DNA from: Botryotinia globosa
Lineage: Eukaryota > Ascomycota > Leotiomycetes > Helotiales > Sclerotiniaceae
Length of the DNA: 64,000 bases
Assembly (NCBI GenBank): GCA_014898425.1
Contig: RCSZ01000012.1
Location: 1,798,001 to 1,862,000, forward strand
Direction of reading: 5' to 3'
Position numbers and translations under genes: made by a program. Shown here piece by piece: positions 1 to 10,740 of the stretch. Below the pieces are notes generated by a model. The model did not search any database. It was not told the origin of the DNA and saw only the letters and a program-made list of their open reading frames with translations. Numbering within the stretch: the first letter of the stretch is position 1; every line of letters starts with the position of its first letter.

Positions 1-560
1 TAATTTCTATGACGACGAGTCCAGTCTTAGCCTCGAATATAGTTATTTACACGTGATAATTGATCAACTGTCACTAATTTAGTCACTCACTCTTTTCATA
101 GACTATCTGGAACTTGAAAAAGATATACCAATCAGAGGTCACGTACCTAGTATACTTTATCCTCCAATGTAAGAATGCCGACAAGAAAAAGGGCTATCAA
201 GCCTTTTGCGAACAGAGTTTCAAATTCCATGGAAATCTTCCCATTTTCTTGGTCACGAACACACTTGGTTGGATATATGATATGATATTCAACAACTATA
301 CCTGAAATTCCGGAATGATAAGATATAAGAATTATTAATCATCTCTACCTAGGTATTGCTTGCATCCCTCCACGATCTGCCTCATCCTAAACGAAAACCA
401 CAGCGGCCGGTGTACATTCTACATTCTACTTTCCGGCCCATGACTCAGGAAAGTTCTTAGAATCTGGTGTATAGTTACTAGTGTCAATGAATCTGCATAG
501 TTCTAAACTCCATAACTTGATAAATGATATAATATAGCAATTCAGAAACTCTAAATATTC
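1..560. other. Gene-free edge of window
   Basis: Composition is mixed, around 40 percent GC by eye, without a convincing reading frame. The only open frame over 60 codons (114-305) has no recognisable motif and no splice context. A TACCTAGGTA palindrome sits at 346-355. I see no RNA gene. Confidence 0.5.
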
Positions 561-960
561 ACTAAGAATCGGAGAACTTCTACTCCTTCTGTTTTGTAAT
601 ATCTGATCCGGGTAGATCGGATTTCCTCTACCCGAGTACTTTTATACATCACATCATTTCATCACAAAAAGATATCTCTATATTATATTACATTTATTCA
701 ATACAAAGAATGTTCATTCATGCATTTATTAATTCCTCATAATATAATACCAATAACACTACTAAATATTAATATCCCCCTTTTCCTCAAAATTCAAATT
801 CAAATCCTTACATCTATTAATCTATTTAATATTAAAAAAGATTACATATATATTACTAATAAAGAAAATAAACAAATACGAATTAATTTTATAAAATAAT
901 ATAGAATAAAAGAAAGGGAAAAAAAGTCTATTTATTAAATATTTAATATATATAATAAAT
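561..960 (+). repeat. Repeat copy A (strongly RIP-mutated), direct repeat of 7770-8230
   Basis: This stretch aligns by eye with 7770-8230 in the same orientation. The best-matching core is about 700-830 against 7990-8105, where both copies run from a CCTCA start through ACAC(C/T)ACTAA, a C-run and CTCAAAATTCAAATT. Where copy B has C or G, copy A usually has T or A, so copy A is the more mutated one. No coding capacity is visible. The two copies flank about 6.8 kb of mostly AT-rich DNA, so they could be remnants of long terminal repeats, but I cannot see TG...CA ends or an internal polyprotein. Confidence 0.6.
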
Positions 961-2035
961 GTATTAATGATTTTATATAATATTATTTTATATGATATTA
1001 TTTTATATATTAATATTTCAAATATAAAAATTATTATTAATGTAATTTTAAATAATGCTTTTAATATTTGAGTTTTATATATTCGTTTAAAAAAATTAAT
1101 ATTTCAGTTTTAATTTGATTTAAATTAAAAATTTGATATTCTAATTTTAATTTTTTTTTAAAAAAATCTAAAAAAAATTAAAGGAATTAAAAACAAATTT
1201 ATTTTCTTTAATTTTTTAATTTTTTTGAGAAAAAAAAAATATATTTAAATTATTCTACAATCTTTTAAAATTTCTTAAGTTTCTCGATGTGTAAACATCG
1301 ACTTAAATTAAAGACCTTCGTACTTTATTTAAGCGGAAGCGAAGACTAGCTCTTTCAATAGCCCTTATATAAGGACTATTCTCTTTGTAGTTGGTTAGTT
1401 TATTAAATTGAATATACATCGATAATTAGATTTTACATTTAGGTTATATGTCACTTGTATTTCATTCGAATTTCTCGAATTTCCAAATTTTTAATAATGA
1501 CTTTTTTCAAAAGTAAGAAAATTAAAGACTAGAATATTAATATTTCCTAAAAAAAGAGATTGAAACTAGTATGTACTATTCATACCCCAACTAGAACTTT
1601 TATTATTTAGAGTATTAATATAATATGAAATAGCTTACTATATGGGGTTATTATGGTAATAAATAATTGTCACGGAATTCATCGTCTTGTGCAACAACAC
1701 GTGACTAAACACAGCACTCCTACGAAGTGCCTATCGTGACCAACTAACATAGTCATTCCCAGTGTGACAATAATGTAAGATTAACATCGAATATCAAAAC
1801 TAATATTAAAATTAATAATATAATCTTCTTATATACAAATATATCAACCTATACCTACTTCATATCTACTCTATACAAATATAAATAAATATCTAAATAT
1901 CTAAATATCTAAATAATAACATATTAAAGAATTATGTTAAAAAAATTAAAATAATAAATATGTAATAAAATATAAATAAATATTCCTGATTTCTTCACCT
2001 TTTCTTTTTTTTCTAAATTCTAAAATAGTATTTCT
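961..2035. other. AT-rich gene-free block (RIP-like)
   Basis: The sequence is almost entirely A and T with stop codons in all frames. It contains an LTR-like core at about 1320-1390 (listed separately). Nothing else is recognisable. Confidence 0.7.
1261..1420 (+). repeat. LTR-like promoter core, related to the solo LTR near 62 kb
   Basis: Positions 1330-1385 contain an AAGCG..GCGAA motif, then ACTAGCTCTTTCA, then a TATA-like CTTATATAAGG. The same order of motifs occurs on the minus strand at about 61905-61965 inside a 234-bp element that has clean LTR ends. I infer a decayed LTR of the same retrotransposon family. The ends of this copy are not resolvable. Confidence 0.6.
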
Positions 2036-2327
2036 TCATGTATTCTTGGTTGGACGGGGAGCTGGCGGCGGCGACAGCGGCAGCGGCAGCAGAGGAAGAG
2101 ACGAAGCCCGGGAAATCGCCAACCCATTCTGTCGAAAGAAAAAGGGGCAGCACAAACTACGGTGAAATTGGTGGCCACAGTGACCAATGAAACCTTCCTC
2201 GATACCCTCGTTCACCAATTCCTCTCTATTCATGCCCCCTCGTGGTATATAAACTCAATTGTTTCTGTAATTTCAAAAAATAGAGATACTTATAGTACTA
2301 TTAAAAGTAAGAGTTATTATCGAACAT
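2036..2327. other. Island of higher GC, unidentified
   Basis: This is a sudden patch of normal to high GC in an AT-rich block, including a GGC/GCA-rich run at 2055-2100. It has open frames on both strands (2036-2233 minus, 2162-2395 plus), neither with recognisable motifs. It may be a piece of a gene spared from RIP. It ends where a small inverted-repeat element begins. Confidence 0.35.
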
Positions 2328-2807
2328 ACTCACCGCACACCGTGATCTTTTGTAACATAATCCCTGCAAATTTTATGTTTTTCTATATAAACTAAAATAC
2401 TATGTGATAATTATCACAAATATATTAAATTGTAAAAACTTTTTATAAAATAATTTGAGCTATAATCTATACGAAAAAAATTAAAATTTATTTTTAAATA
2501 TTTTTATTGGAAAATTATATAAGCTTTTAATTGAAAAAGTTCAGAATTTTTAACTTGTAACACTTTTCCCATATAAAATAAGCGAATTTTTCAGAATTTT
2601 TCGAATTTTCAACTTAAACCCTTTAAAACTATCACTATAAAAGTATTTAAAAATAAATTAAATATTTTCCTCAATAATTTCAATAATTCTACATTATTTA
2701 GCAATACTATTTCTATTTTCGTATTCTATTATAATAAATAAACCAGAGTATAAAAATTTAAATAATCTTATAATTTAGCTAGAAAAGCGTTACATGTGCG
2801 GTGAGTA
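2328..2807. mobile_element. Short inverted-repeat element (MITE-like), decayed
   Basis: A 13-bp sequence, TACTCACCGCACA, at about 2327-2339 recurs as its exact reverse complement at about 2795-2807. The two sides keep weaker similarity for about 20 bp inward and also outward (a TAAGAGTT...GAAC stretch). The interior is nearly pure AT. The outer TA on each side would fit a Tc1/mariner-type TA target duplication, but the outward similarity means the inverted repeat could be longer. No transposase is present. Confidence 0.5.
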
Positions 2808-3320
2808 GGTTCCAGAACTCTTACAATGAAGTTGGAGTTCGCTCCTGGTCTTCTCAAAATTCTCTCTGATCCCTCCCGCCTTCTCTTTCCATTTCCCCTC
2901 GAACAATCTCGGAAAAGGGTAAATAAGTGCCCAAAGACACCCAAGGTAGCTCTGAACGAGCCCATGGCATAAAGCCAATCCAGTTCCAGTCCATTGCGTA
3001 GTGCCGGGAGGCGAAGAACAAGCAGGTAAATATGAGTACATACTCAACAAGCCACCACCAAAACCAAGTGATATAGAAGAAATCGCCAAAAGGTGAATGA
3101 TTGAATTATTGTTTTGTAGGAGAAAACAAAGCGGGAGCAACGTTATCGTTGCATGCGACCAAAATCTTCCTTCCACTTCTGGTCTTGCTCGTCAATTCTT
3201 GTCACTCCTTCCATTTTTGGGGTGGGAGGGGGGATATTGATATCTTAAATTGGAAAGAACGATCACGATATGACGATATCATTCATCCTTCTTGCCTTTC
3301 CAATTGACTCCCCCCCTCCC
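2808..3320 (-). other. Normal-GC island with possible gene remnant
   Basis: The minus strand has a 128-codon open frame at 2790-3176 with two hydrophobic stretches, and an overlapping frame at 2768-2965. I cannot assign a family. Its 3' end runs into the inverted-repeat element at 2328-2807, so any gene here would have been interrupted. It is treated as an unidentified remnant rather than a gene. Confidence 0.3.
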
Positions 3321-3434
3321 CCCTGGCTCAATGCAGATATGTGAGATTAACCGAGAGTTTTGATTGTCTGAGTTGTGGTCGGATTATGAGGGGGCTTGGA
3401 TTACTGGATTTTGTTGGGGGAATAGAGAGGGTTT

Positions 3435-3665
3435 GATTGTTGAATATATTTTAAACATTGAGTTCATTTTGAATATCGAATGTATTTCAGATATTGAAAA
3501 CATCCTAAACATTGAATATATTCTAAACATTGAATACATTTTGAACAATAAATAAAGTTTAAGTATTGAATACATTTTAGATATTAAAAATGTTTTAGAT
3601 ATTGAGCATGTTCTAAATATTAAATATATTCTAAATATTAAAAACGTTTCAGACAATGAATAAAC
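3435..3665. repeat. Degenerate tandem repeat, about 18-bp unit
   Basis: About 13 imperfect units follow the pattern of ATTGAATATATTCTAAAC, alternating ATTGAA or ATTAAA with a TTTTGA, TTCTAA or TTTTAG half. Most units are 18 bp, so open frames appear on both strands (3364-3555 plus, 3384-3674 minus). These are repeat artefacts, not genes. Confidence 0.85.
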
Positions 3666-3679
3666 TTCAAACACTCACT

Positions 3680-4130
3680 CTATCTTAGACATCCAATCCA
3701 TCCTGAAGACTGAAATAAAACACTTTCAATCAACTATTTTCAACATTTCTCTCTTATCCCCTAATGTTCCCTACTTACTTAATCACCTACTCTCTTCCAA
3801 TACACTCGCGCCATTGAAGTCCCCATGGTCATTCTATTTCCTATATCTTCAATACCCTTCTCCCCTTCCCATCTACAGCATGACAAAATCGCCAGTGTCT
3901 TGAATTTCGAGATTAAATCTCACAGTCATCAATTTTACCTTTTCTGCATCACTTCTTTTCTCCACACTACCTCTTCCTCGTCATTCCTTTTCTCAACTTC
4001 CTGATTCTCGCCTGCTCCGACTAGATACCTCACTTCAACTATCTCGTCCTCATCTTCTTTCTTAGATACAATGTAGGCATTAGTATACTATAGTATTATG
4101 GTGGTGTGTATGAAGCTTTTGATACAATAG
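3680..4130. other. Normal-GC, pyrimidine-rich non-coding stretch
   Basis: This C/T-rich stretch has no open frame of note. It resembles promoter or UTR sequence but is next to no gene I can support. Confidence 0.4.
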
Positions 4131-7100
4131 ATAGTGTATATTAGAAAAATGAATATTTATTGCTGTAAATAATATTCAAACGAATATATATAAAAATATA
4201 TAGAAAAATTGAAATATAAAAATTTAAAAATATTTAAAAGATAATGTTAAAATCAAAACTAATTTCAATAAAACTCAAATAATAATAAAATATTATCTAA
4301 AAGAGTAATTCCTATCTTTTATTTATTCAAATTCTCGAATTCTATATCATTTTTTATTTATAAATCCAAATCTAATTATAATTTCAAATATTCTATTCTT
4401 TTGATAGTTATAATTTAAAGCTTATTTCGTTTTGTAATGATAATAATCTTTATAAAAAAAAATAAGCATTTGATAAAAACAAATATATTAAAAATATTAA
4501 GTAAATTAAATACTATTTTGTTTAAATTAAAGTATAATTATTATTATATAAAATCAAACTATTATTTGCAAGGATTTTGAATATATTTAAAAAGGGAAAT
4601 AATAAGATATTTTGTATATTTATTTATTAAATAACAAAATACTTTTCTAGCTTGTAAATATATAATTAATATATTTGAAAAGGTTTTTTTAAATATTAAT
4701 TAAAATAAATCTTTGAAATCTGGTTTATAATACTCCTTTCAAAATCTTTTGATATTATTCTTCCATCTTTCAATTTATAATAAATAAGATTCCTTTCAAA
4801 ATTCTTCAAAATATAATTATTTTTAAAAGGGATTTAGTATAATAATAATAATATAATATAATGATTTGTTGATAAAAGAATAATATTTTTCGAGTTTTAC
4901 CTATCTATTATTAATACAAAAACTCAAAAATGAGTTATTTGTATAAATAATCTAAATATAATTAGATATAAATAGAATAAACAAATAAAAAGGTGTAGAA
5001 TAAAGAATTATAGAATAAAGAGGTATAGAATAAAGAATATATGAATAAAGAATGTATAAATAAAAAATATAGATTATATCTTTCCCTTTTCAAAATACTA
5101 TAGCAAAAACTCTATTATAGAAAACACTTTCTTAAAAATAGCATTATTACTCTCAGTAAATTCTATTACATCTTTTAAAGTATTTAAAAAATAATGAATA
5201 TTTTGTAATTAATTAAAATCATTATTTATTAACTTAAACTTTATAAAGAGTTTATTTAGATATTGAATCCATCATTTCTTATACATATAATATATCTAGA
5301 ATACAAGAAATATTGAAAGAAAATTATCAATAGAATTCTATTAAATTGAATTATCTTTTATAAATTGTTTTTCTATTAATTTGTTTTATTGTTATAATAA
5401 ATAAAAGAAATTATTGATTTTGATAATAAAATTGTGATATTTGTTTATTATACCTCTTTTTTTCTAATATTTATAATCGAGTTTTGAAATTAAATTAATA
5501 CTATATACAAAAACTTCAAAATTATAATTTAAATTAAAAACTTGATTTTCAGGTATAAAATCTTCAAATAAAAATATTTTTGTAGAAAGATTGATATTAT
5601 ATATATTGTATTGAATTTTATTTTATATTAGATTCTATTCGATATTGTTTTTATTATTAAAATCTAACAAATATATAAAAATATTAATAAAATTAAGAAT
5701 AAAATATAAGATAAAGAGAATAAAATTTATAATTTGAAAAATAAATATATAAAATATTATTATTCGATATATTATTTATCACTAAATATTCTAATTTATT
5801 TCTAATTCTTTATTTATCAATTTCATTGAATAGGAGTTTTATAAGATTTTTATTTATATAATACTCTTCAATTTTTTATAGTATAAAAATAATAGTTTGC
5901 AATTTGCTTATTTTATTAATAAATTAAGTCTTAGTATTAAAAACATTATATTTATTAGAGAAGATTTAGGTATTACAAATAATATAAATTTTATTATGAG
6001 AAGAATACATTTCTTGTTTTATTTTGAGCTTGTTTTTATTGAAATTCTAAGTAATCTATTTTGAAACAATATAATAAAAACTAGAAATCCAAATATTCAA
6101 TTATTTATTGAAATAAACAAAAAAAGTTTGGAATTTATTATATTCGAAAAGATTAAGGGACAAAAAATATCAAATAAAAAATCGAATTATAAGAATTTCA
6201 AAAATTTGAAAATTAATAATATAAGATTCAAATAAATTATTGAAATCTTTCTCCTTATTAATTATTCTTTTACATTTAAAAAAGATAATTTTATATATAT
6301 TAAAAAAAGTTTATTCAATAATAGTCTATATACATTAAAAATGCTTTTTTCAAATTGAAATATTAATAATTTGATGTATACTTCAAAGATATATTAATAT
6401 AATATAAATATTATTTATTTCAAGATATTTAATTTTATAATAATTATATCTCCATTCTATTTTACTCTTTTTAATAAGATATACTATTTGAGGATTCTTA
6501 TTTAATATATATTTCTAAATCTATGCCTATCAATAATAAACTATTAATATTATAGAATTTATAGATACTTTAAAACCTTTGATATTAGATAGTGATATAA
6601 ATAATGAAATTAGAGGATTGAAATTAAAAAAGTCATTTTATAAAGATTTAATAGATTTGATTTAAATAAGGGTTTCAATAAAGGGTAGAAATTGATTAAA
6701 TTAAAAGTTTTTTTTATAAAAAATAGAATCTATAGAATTTAAAGTATCAAATATATAAATAAAAGATATTTTAAAGAATTAAAAATAAAATAGAATAATA
6801 AAATGAATAATTATCTATATAAAATTAAGGGATTTTATATAATTAAATAATAAGAGATTCAACAAAATCATTATTTTATTAATTATTTTTAAAACTTTCA
6901 AAACAATTAAATTTATAAAAACAATATTATAATATCAATATTTATATTCAAATATATTAAAAATATTAAAATATTTGATAATATTAATAATTTATTATCA
7001 ATTAATAATAATTCAATTGAATATAGAATTTGATATTGTTGAAATTTGAGAATAATTTCAAATTTATATATTTCGATTTATTTTATGTTAATTAGAAATT

Positions 7101-7204
7101 TATATTCCCATATTTTATTAATGATATTTAATATTAGAATAATATTGAATATTCTTAATAATATTGAATTCTATACCACATATATATATATTTCAAAAAA
7201 ATTC
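4131..7204. other. Long AT-rich gene-free block (RIP-like)
   Basis: About 3 kb of nearly pure A/T with stops in all six frames. A short 'gaataaag' run lies at 4985-5060. I see no recognisable transposon ends or coding fragments. Confidence 0.7.
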
Positions 7205-7769
7205 GATATATACCATTAAACTAACCTGTATACGGAATACGGGAAATACTATTGCCTACACTGCTTAGATATAGTGAACTCCTATTAGTTTTAAATTGAA
7301 CCTTCAACCCCTATACCCATCCCTCATTATCTAACCGAAATCTATACAACCAAGGACTCTCTTATTCCCTCTAACCTACCATCCATCATCTGTTATTTTG
7401 ATATCCAGTCCAATCCAATCCAATCCACTCTCATCTATACAAACCTACTCAATATCCCATCCATATATACGCCCACTAACAAATCCCAATGCCATTCCAC
7501 CTCATATTCCCCAATTCCTCTTCACACTCCCCACCTCCTCCCCAGCCATCAAGAACCTTCCAATTCCTGTCCTCGAGTAATGCCTTCCAATAAACAAAAT
7601 ACTCATAACAAGCGAAACCTGAGAAAGATAGCAAGGCCCTTATAACAAAATATCCAGAAGAATGCTTAATTTTGATATCCAAAAACTATCTAATATCTCC
7701 CCCCCCCTCCCCCGCAATCTATTTACCTACCCACCATAAAAAAGCAAACAAGAAAAACAGCACTATCGA
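7205..7769. other. Normal-GC non-coding island
   Basis: The stretch is rich in CAATCC/CCATC-type pyrimidine runs. The small open frames at 7398-7580 (plus) and 7476-7682 (minus) are low-complexity and unconvincing. Confidence 0.4.
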
Positions 7770-8230
7770 ATATAGAATATGAATCGGAGAGCTTCTTCAT
7801 CTTCATCTTCTTCCTCCTCCTTCATCTTCCTTTTACGATGCTTGATGTGTGTAATCTGACTTGTGAATTGGATTGATTCGACACAAGTACCCTACTTGAG
7901 TACTTTCGTTCGAGTACTTTCGTTCAATATATCTACCTACGAGGTATATACTTCACAATTTTACCTGCTCATCACAGATATCCATCCATCCATTCCTCAC
8001 AGTACAATACCCACAACACCACTAAGTGCCGATACCCCCCCTCCCCTCAAAATTCAAATTTGAATTCAAATCCTCATACCTACACCTATCAATCTATATC
8101 TACTTATTACTATATGAGATATAGTATAGTATAAATATTTTATATATCGCGAATAATAAAAGCAAAAGAAACCCAATGAGAAAATAATATATATAATAAA
8201 TACTTAAATAATATTAATATTTAGTATTGA
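7770..8230 (+). repeat. Repeat copy B (less mutated), direct repeat of 561-960
   Basis: This is the better-preserved partner of the repeat at 561-960. It keeps C-rich segments (for example about 8000-8060) that appear as T-rich in copy A. It also contains a TCTTCATCT microrepeat (7793-7825) and a short direct duplication of GAGTACTTTCGTTC (7898-7925). No coding sequence is apparent. Confidence 0.6.
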
Positions 8231-8255
8231 AATTATTAAGTACTTTTATTAATAA

Positions 8256-9165
8256 TACTAGGGGCCTGCGAGCCCCCGGACCCCTTGCTTTTTAAGAAGG
8301 TATTATATAATTATATTTATTATTATAAAAATCTAAAAAAGAAATTTTATTGAAAGCTTGCAGGCGAAGTTGGTTTACTTTATTATATTACTTTTTTTCA
8401 TTTTTATTTTTATTTTTTATTTTTATTTTTATTTTTTATTTTTATTTATATTTTTCATTTTTATTTATATTTTTCATTTTTATTTATATTTTTCAATTTT
8501 ATTTATATTTTTCATTTAAGTGGATCATTTTACTTCGAATTATTAATTATACCACTGAATTACGAAAGCTATAGTATTAAAATAATTTTTATTAATTTTA
8601 AGCTCATTATATTCAATATAACCCTTTTCTAATTGATTATATAAGCTTCAACTATATCTATATTAATTAAACTTCAATCTTTTGGAAAACCCTTAGTTTT
8701 AAAGCTAGCAATATAAAAAATATATTATTTAAAAGCTCTTAGCTTTTTATATATAATTACCACTTTTCTTTTTTTTCATTCAATTCATATTAGTTTGAAT
8801 AAACTAATTTAAATGATTTCGTTGAAAAAGCCTAGAATTTTATATTACAAAATTTATACTATTTCAATTTCAACCCTTTATAAAACCCTTAATTTTAAAG
8901 CTAGCAATATAAAAAATATATTATTTGAAAGCTTTTAGCTTCTTTTATATAATTATCATTTTTGCTTTCTTTTTATTTAATTAATTTAGATAATTTTATT
9001 AAAAAACTAAGAATCTACACTATAATCACAATATCAAGGAAATCAAGTTAATTAGATCGCTTGAATTGAGTCTCACTAAGCAAGAGTTCTCTTTTTTCGT
9101 GTGTATATATACCTTTGGCCCTTGCGGGCGACAAGAATATTAAGAAGATAAACCTCTAATAATCT
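8256..9165 (+). repeat. Dispersed 0.9-kb repeat, copy 1 (inverted copy at 23.1-24.0 kb)
   Basis: One end carries a GC-rich GGGGCCTGCGAGCCCCCGG segment (8262-8280). The other has TTTTTTCGTGTGTATATATACC and GATAAACCTC (about 9095-9155). Both ends, and the order of everything between, recur in reverse orientation at 23090-24010. A segment of about 200 bp around 8690-8880 is repeated at about 8885-9035 (shared AAAGCTAGCAATATAAAAAA core), so there is an internal tandem duplication that copy 2 also shows. There is no coding capacity; it is probably an LTR or non-autonomous element. Confidence 0.75.
8391..8520. repeat. T-rich tandem run inside repeat copy 1
   Basis: Units of TTTTTATTT/TTCATTTTTATTTATAT repeat across this span. 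The open frame at 8350-8574 (Phe/Ile/Tyr only) is an artefact of the repeat. The inverted copy at 23740-23880 has the complementary run. Confidence 0.8.
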
Positions 9166-9189
9166 TACTTTATATACCTAAATATCTAA

Positions 9190-10301
9190 TAAGTCGATTA
9201 CTCTACTTTTAAGCCACCTCTTTTTTAGACCACTCTTTTATATTAAAAACAACTTTTTTAATCGATTAATATTTTTTATTAATATTGAATACAATTTAAT
9301 AAAAATTTATATTTATATAATTCAAATCATTTTAAATTAATTTTAAAAAATTTAGATTTTTAGGATTTTCGTAAATGAATTTCTAAAGTTTCAAAATATT
9401 GATTTTTAATTTACATAGAAATGATATATAAATTGAAAACTTTATAAATAATAACTTTTGTGAAAAATAAAGTTTAAAATTGTATTATTAATTTATAAAA
9501 AATTCAATATAAAAAATTCCTTATAAATAAATATTTAAAAAAAATACCTGTGAATTATAAACAGAGATTATTTATATTATTTTAAATTCTGTTAGAGTAG
9601 ATAATAGTGATGAATCAACTTAGTATAATATAGTACAAAGAATTTTCATTTTTTTTTAAATTATAAAAAGTATACAATTTATATGTGAGCGGATTATTTT
9701 CGATATAAGAGCTTAACGTATAAGATAGGCTTTTGAAGTTTTTCAGATTAAAGGGGTTTGAGATACAAAGTAAATCCGAAGGCCTCTCATTATATGCTCA
9801 GAGCCCAACCCTTACGTATCTTATTGAACCCTATAATCTTATAACCCTGACAAATTCATTATATATTATATTTCTATATTTATTCATTTTTTGAATTTCT
9901 TTTTGAATTTCTTTTTGAATTTCTTTTTGAATTTCTTTTTGAATTTCTTTTTGAATTTCTTTTTAAATTTCTATATAAATTCACATTTGAAATCTTTCAA
10001 AAGAGTTTTTTTAATAATTATTATTAAAAAGTTATTAAAGATTATATAAAAGTTTTGAATTTATATATAATTCTTATATAAATTTAAAAATCGATATTTT
10101 AAAATTCTAAATCTCAATCCAGAAAAATCCTAAAATTCTGAAAACTCTAATATAAGTCTAGAATGATTTGCGTTATATAGATCTAAATTTTCATTAAATT
10201 ATATTCAATATTAATAAAGATATTGATAAATCAAAAAGTGATTTTTGGTGTAAAAGGGTGGCCCGAAAGAGGAGTGGCCCGAAAGTGGGGTATTCGACTT
10301 A
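9190..10301. mobile_element. 1.1-kb DNA element with long terminal inverted repeats, RIP-decayed
   Basis: The left end begins TAAGTCGATTACTCTACTTTTAAGC at 9190 and the right end, read on the minus strand from 10301, begins TAAGTCGAATACCCCACTTTCGGGC. The two ends align by eye for at least 150 bp, including a shared TTTATTAATATTGAATA block and an (A/T)TTTTAGGATTTT block. Most differences are T or A on the left against C or G on the right, so the left end is more RIP-mutated. The right end has two copies of a GTGGCCCGAAAG motif. No transposase frame survives. The long inverted repeats are reminiscent of Mutator-like or MITE families (inference). I could not see a target-site duplication. Confidence 0.75.
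9891..9972. repeat. 12-bp tandem repeat, about 7 copies
   Basis: The unit is TTGAATTTCTTT, near-perfect. It lies inside the inverted-repeat element at 9190-10301. Confidence 0.95.
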
Positions 10302-10740
10302 CTTTTCCAACTAAAATATAAGACTATTCAACTTTTGATACCCTAGTTTATTTATCATAATAAAAGATAAACTATAAATTCTTTTAGAAAATATTATTTA
10401 TTTATTTAATTTTAGAAAAAAAATAAATAGAATATTTTTTCTAATTTTTTAAATAGAATTTGAAAATATTAAAATTGAAAATTGAATTTTTTTTATAAAA
10501 TTTGTTTGTGCATAAATATATAGGAAAAATACTATATATTAGAATTTTTAGAAATTTTTGATTTCAATATTATATAATTATTTAAAAAAAAATAGAAATT
10601 TTTTATATTTCAATTATAATAATTTATTATTTTCTATTTTTTGAAAAAGAATATATAAAGATTTGAATAAATATTTGATATAATAATTTGTATAGAAAAA
10701 TCTTATTTTTATAAGGATTTTGTTATATTTGTTATAGAGA
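10302..10740. other. AT-rich gene-free stretch
   Basis: Nearly pure A/T with no open frames. Nothing is recognisable. Confidence 0.7.

Noticed and set aside
8350..8574. Hydrophobic 74-codon frame
   Set aside because: T-rich tandem repeat within the dispersed element; the inverted copy gives a similar artefact at 23736-23981.
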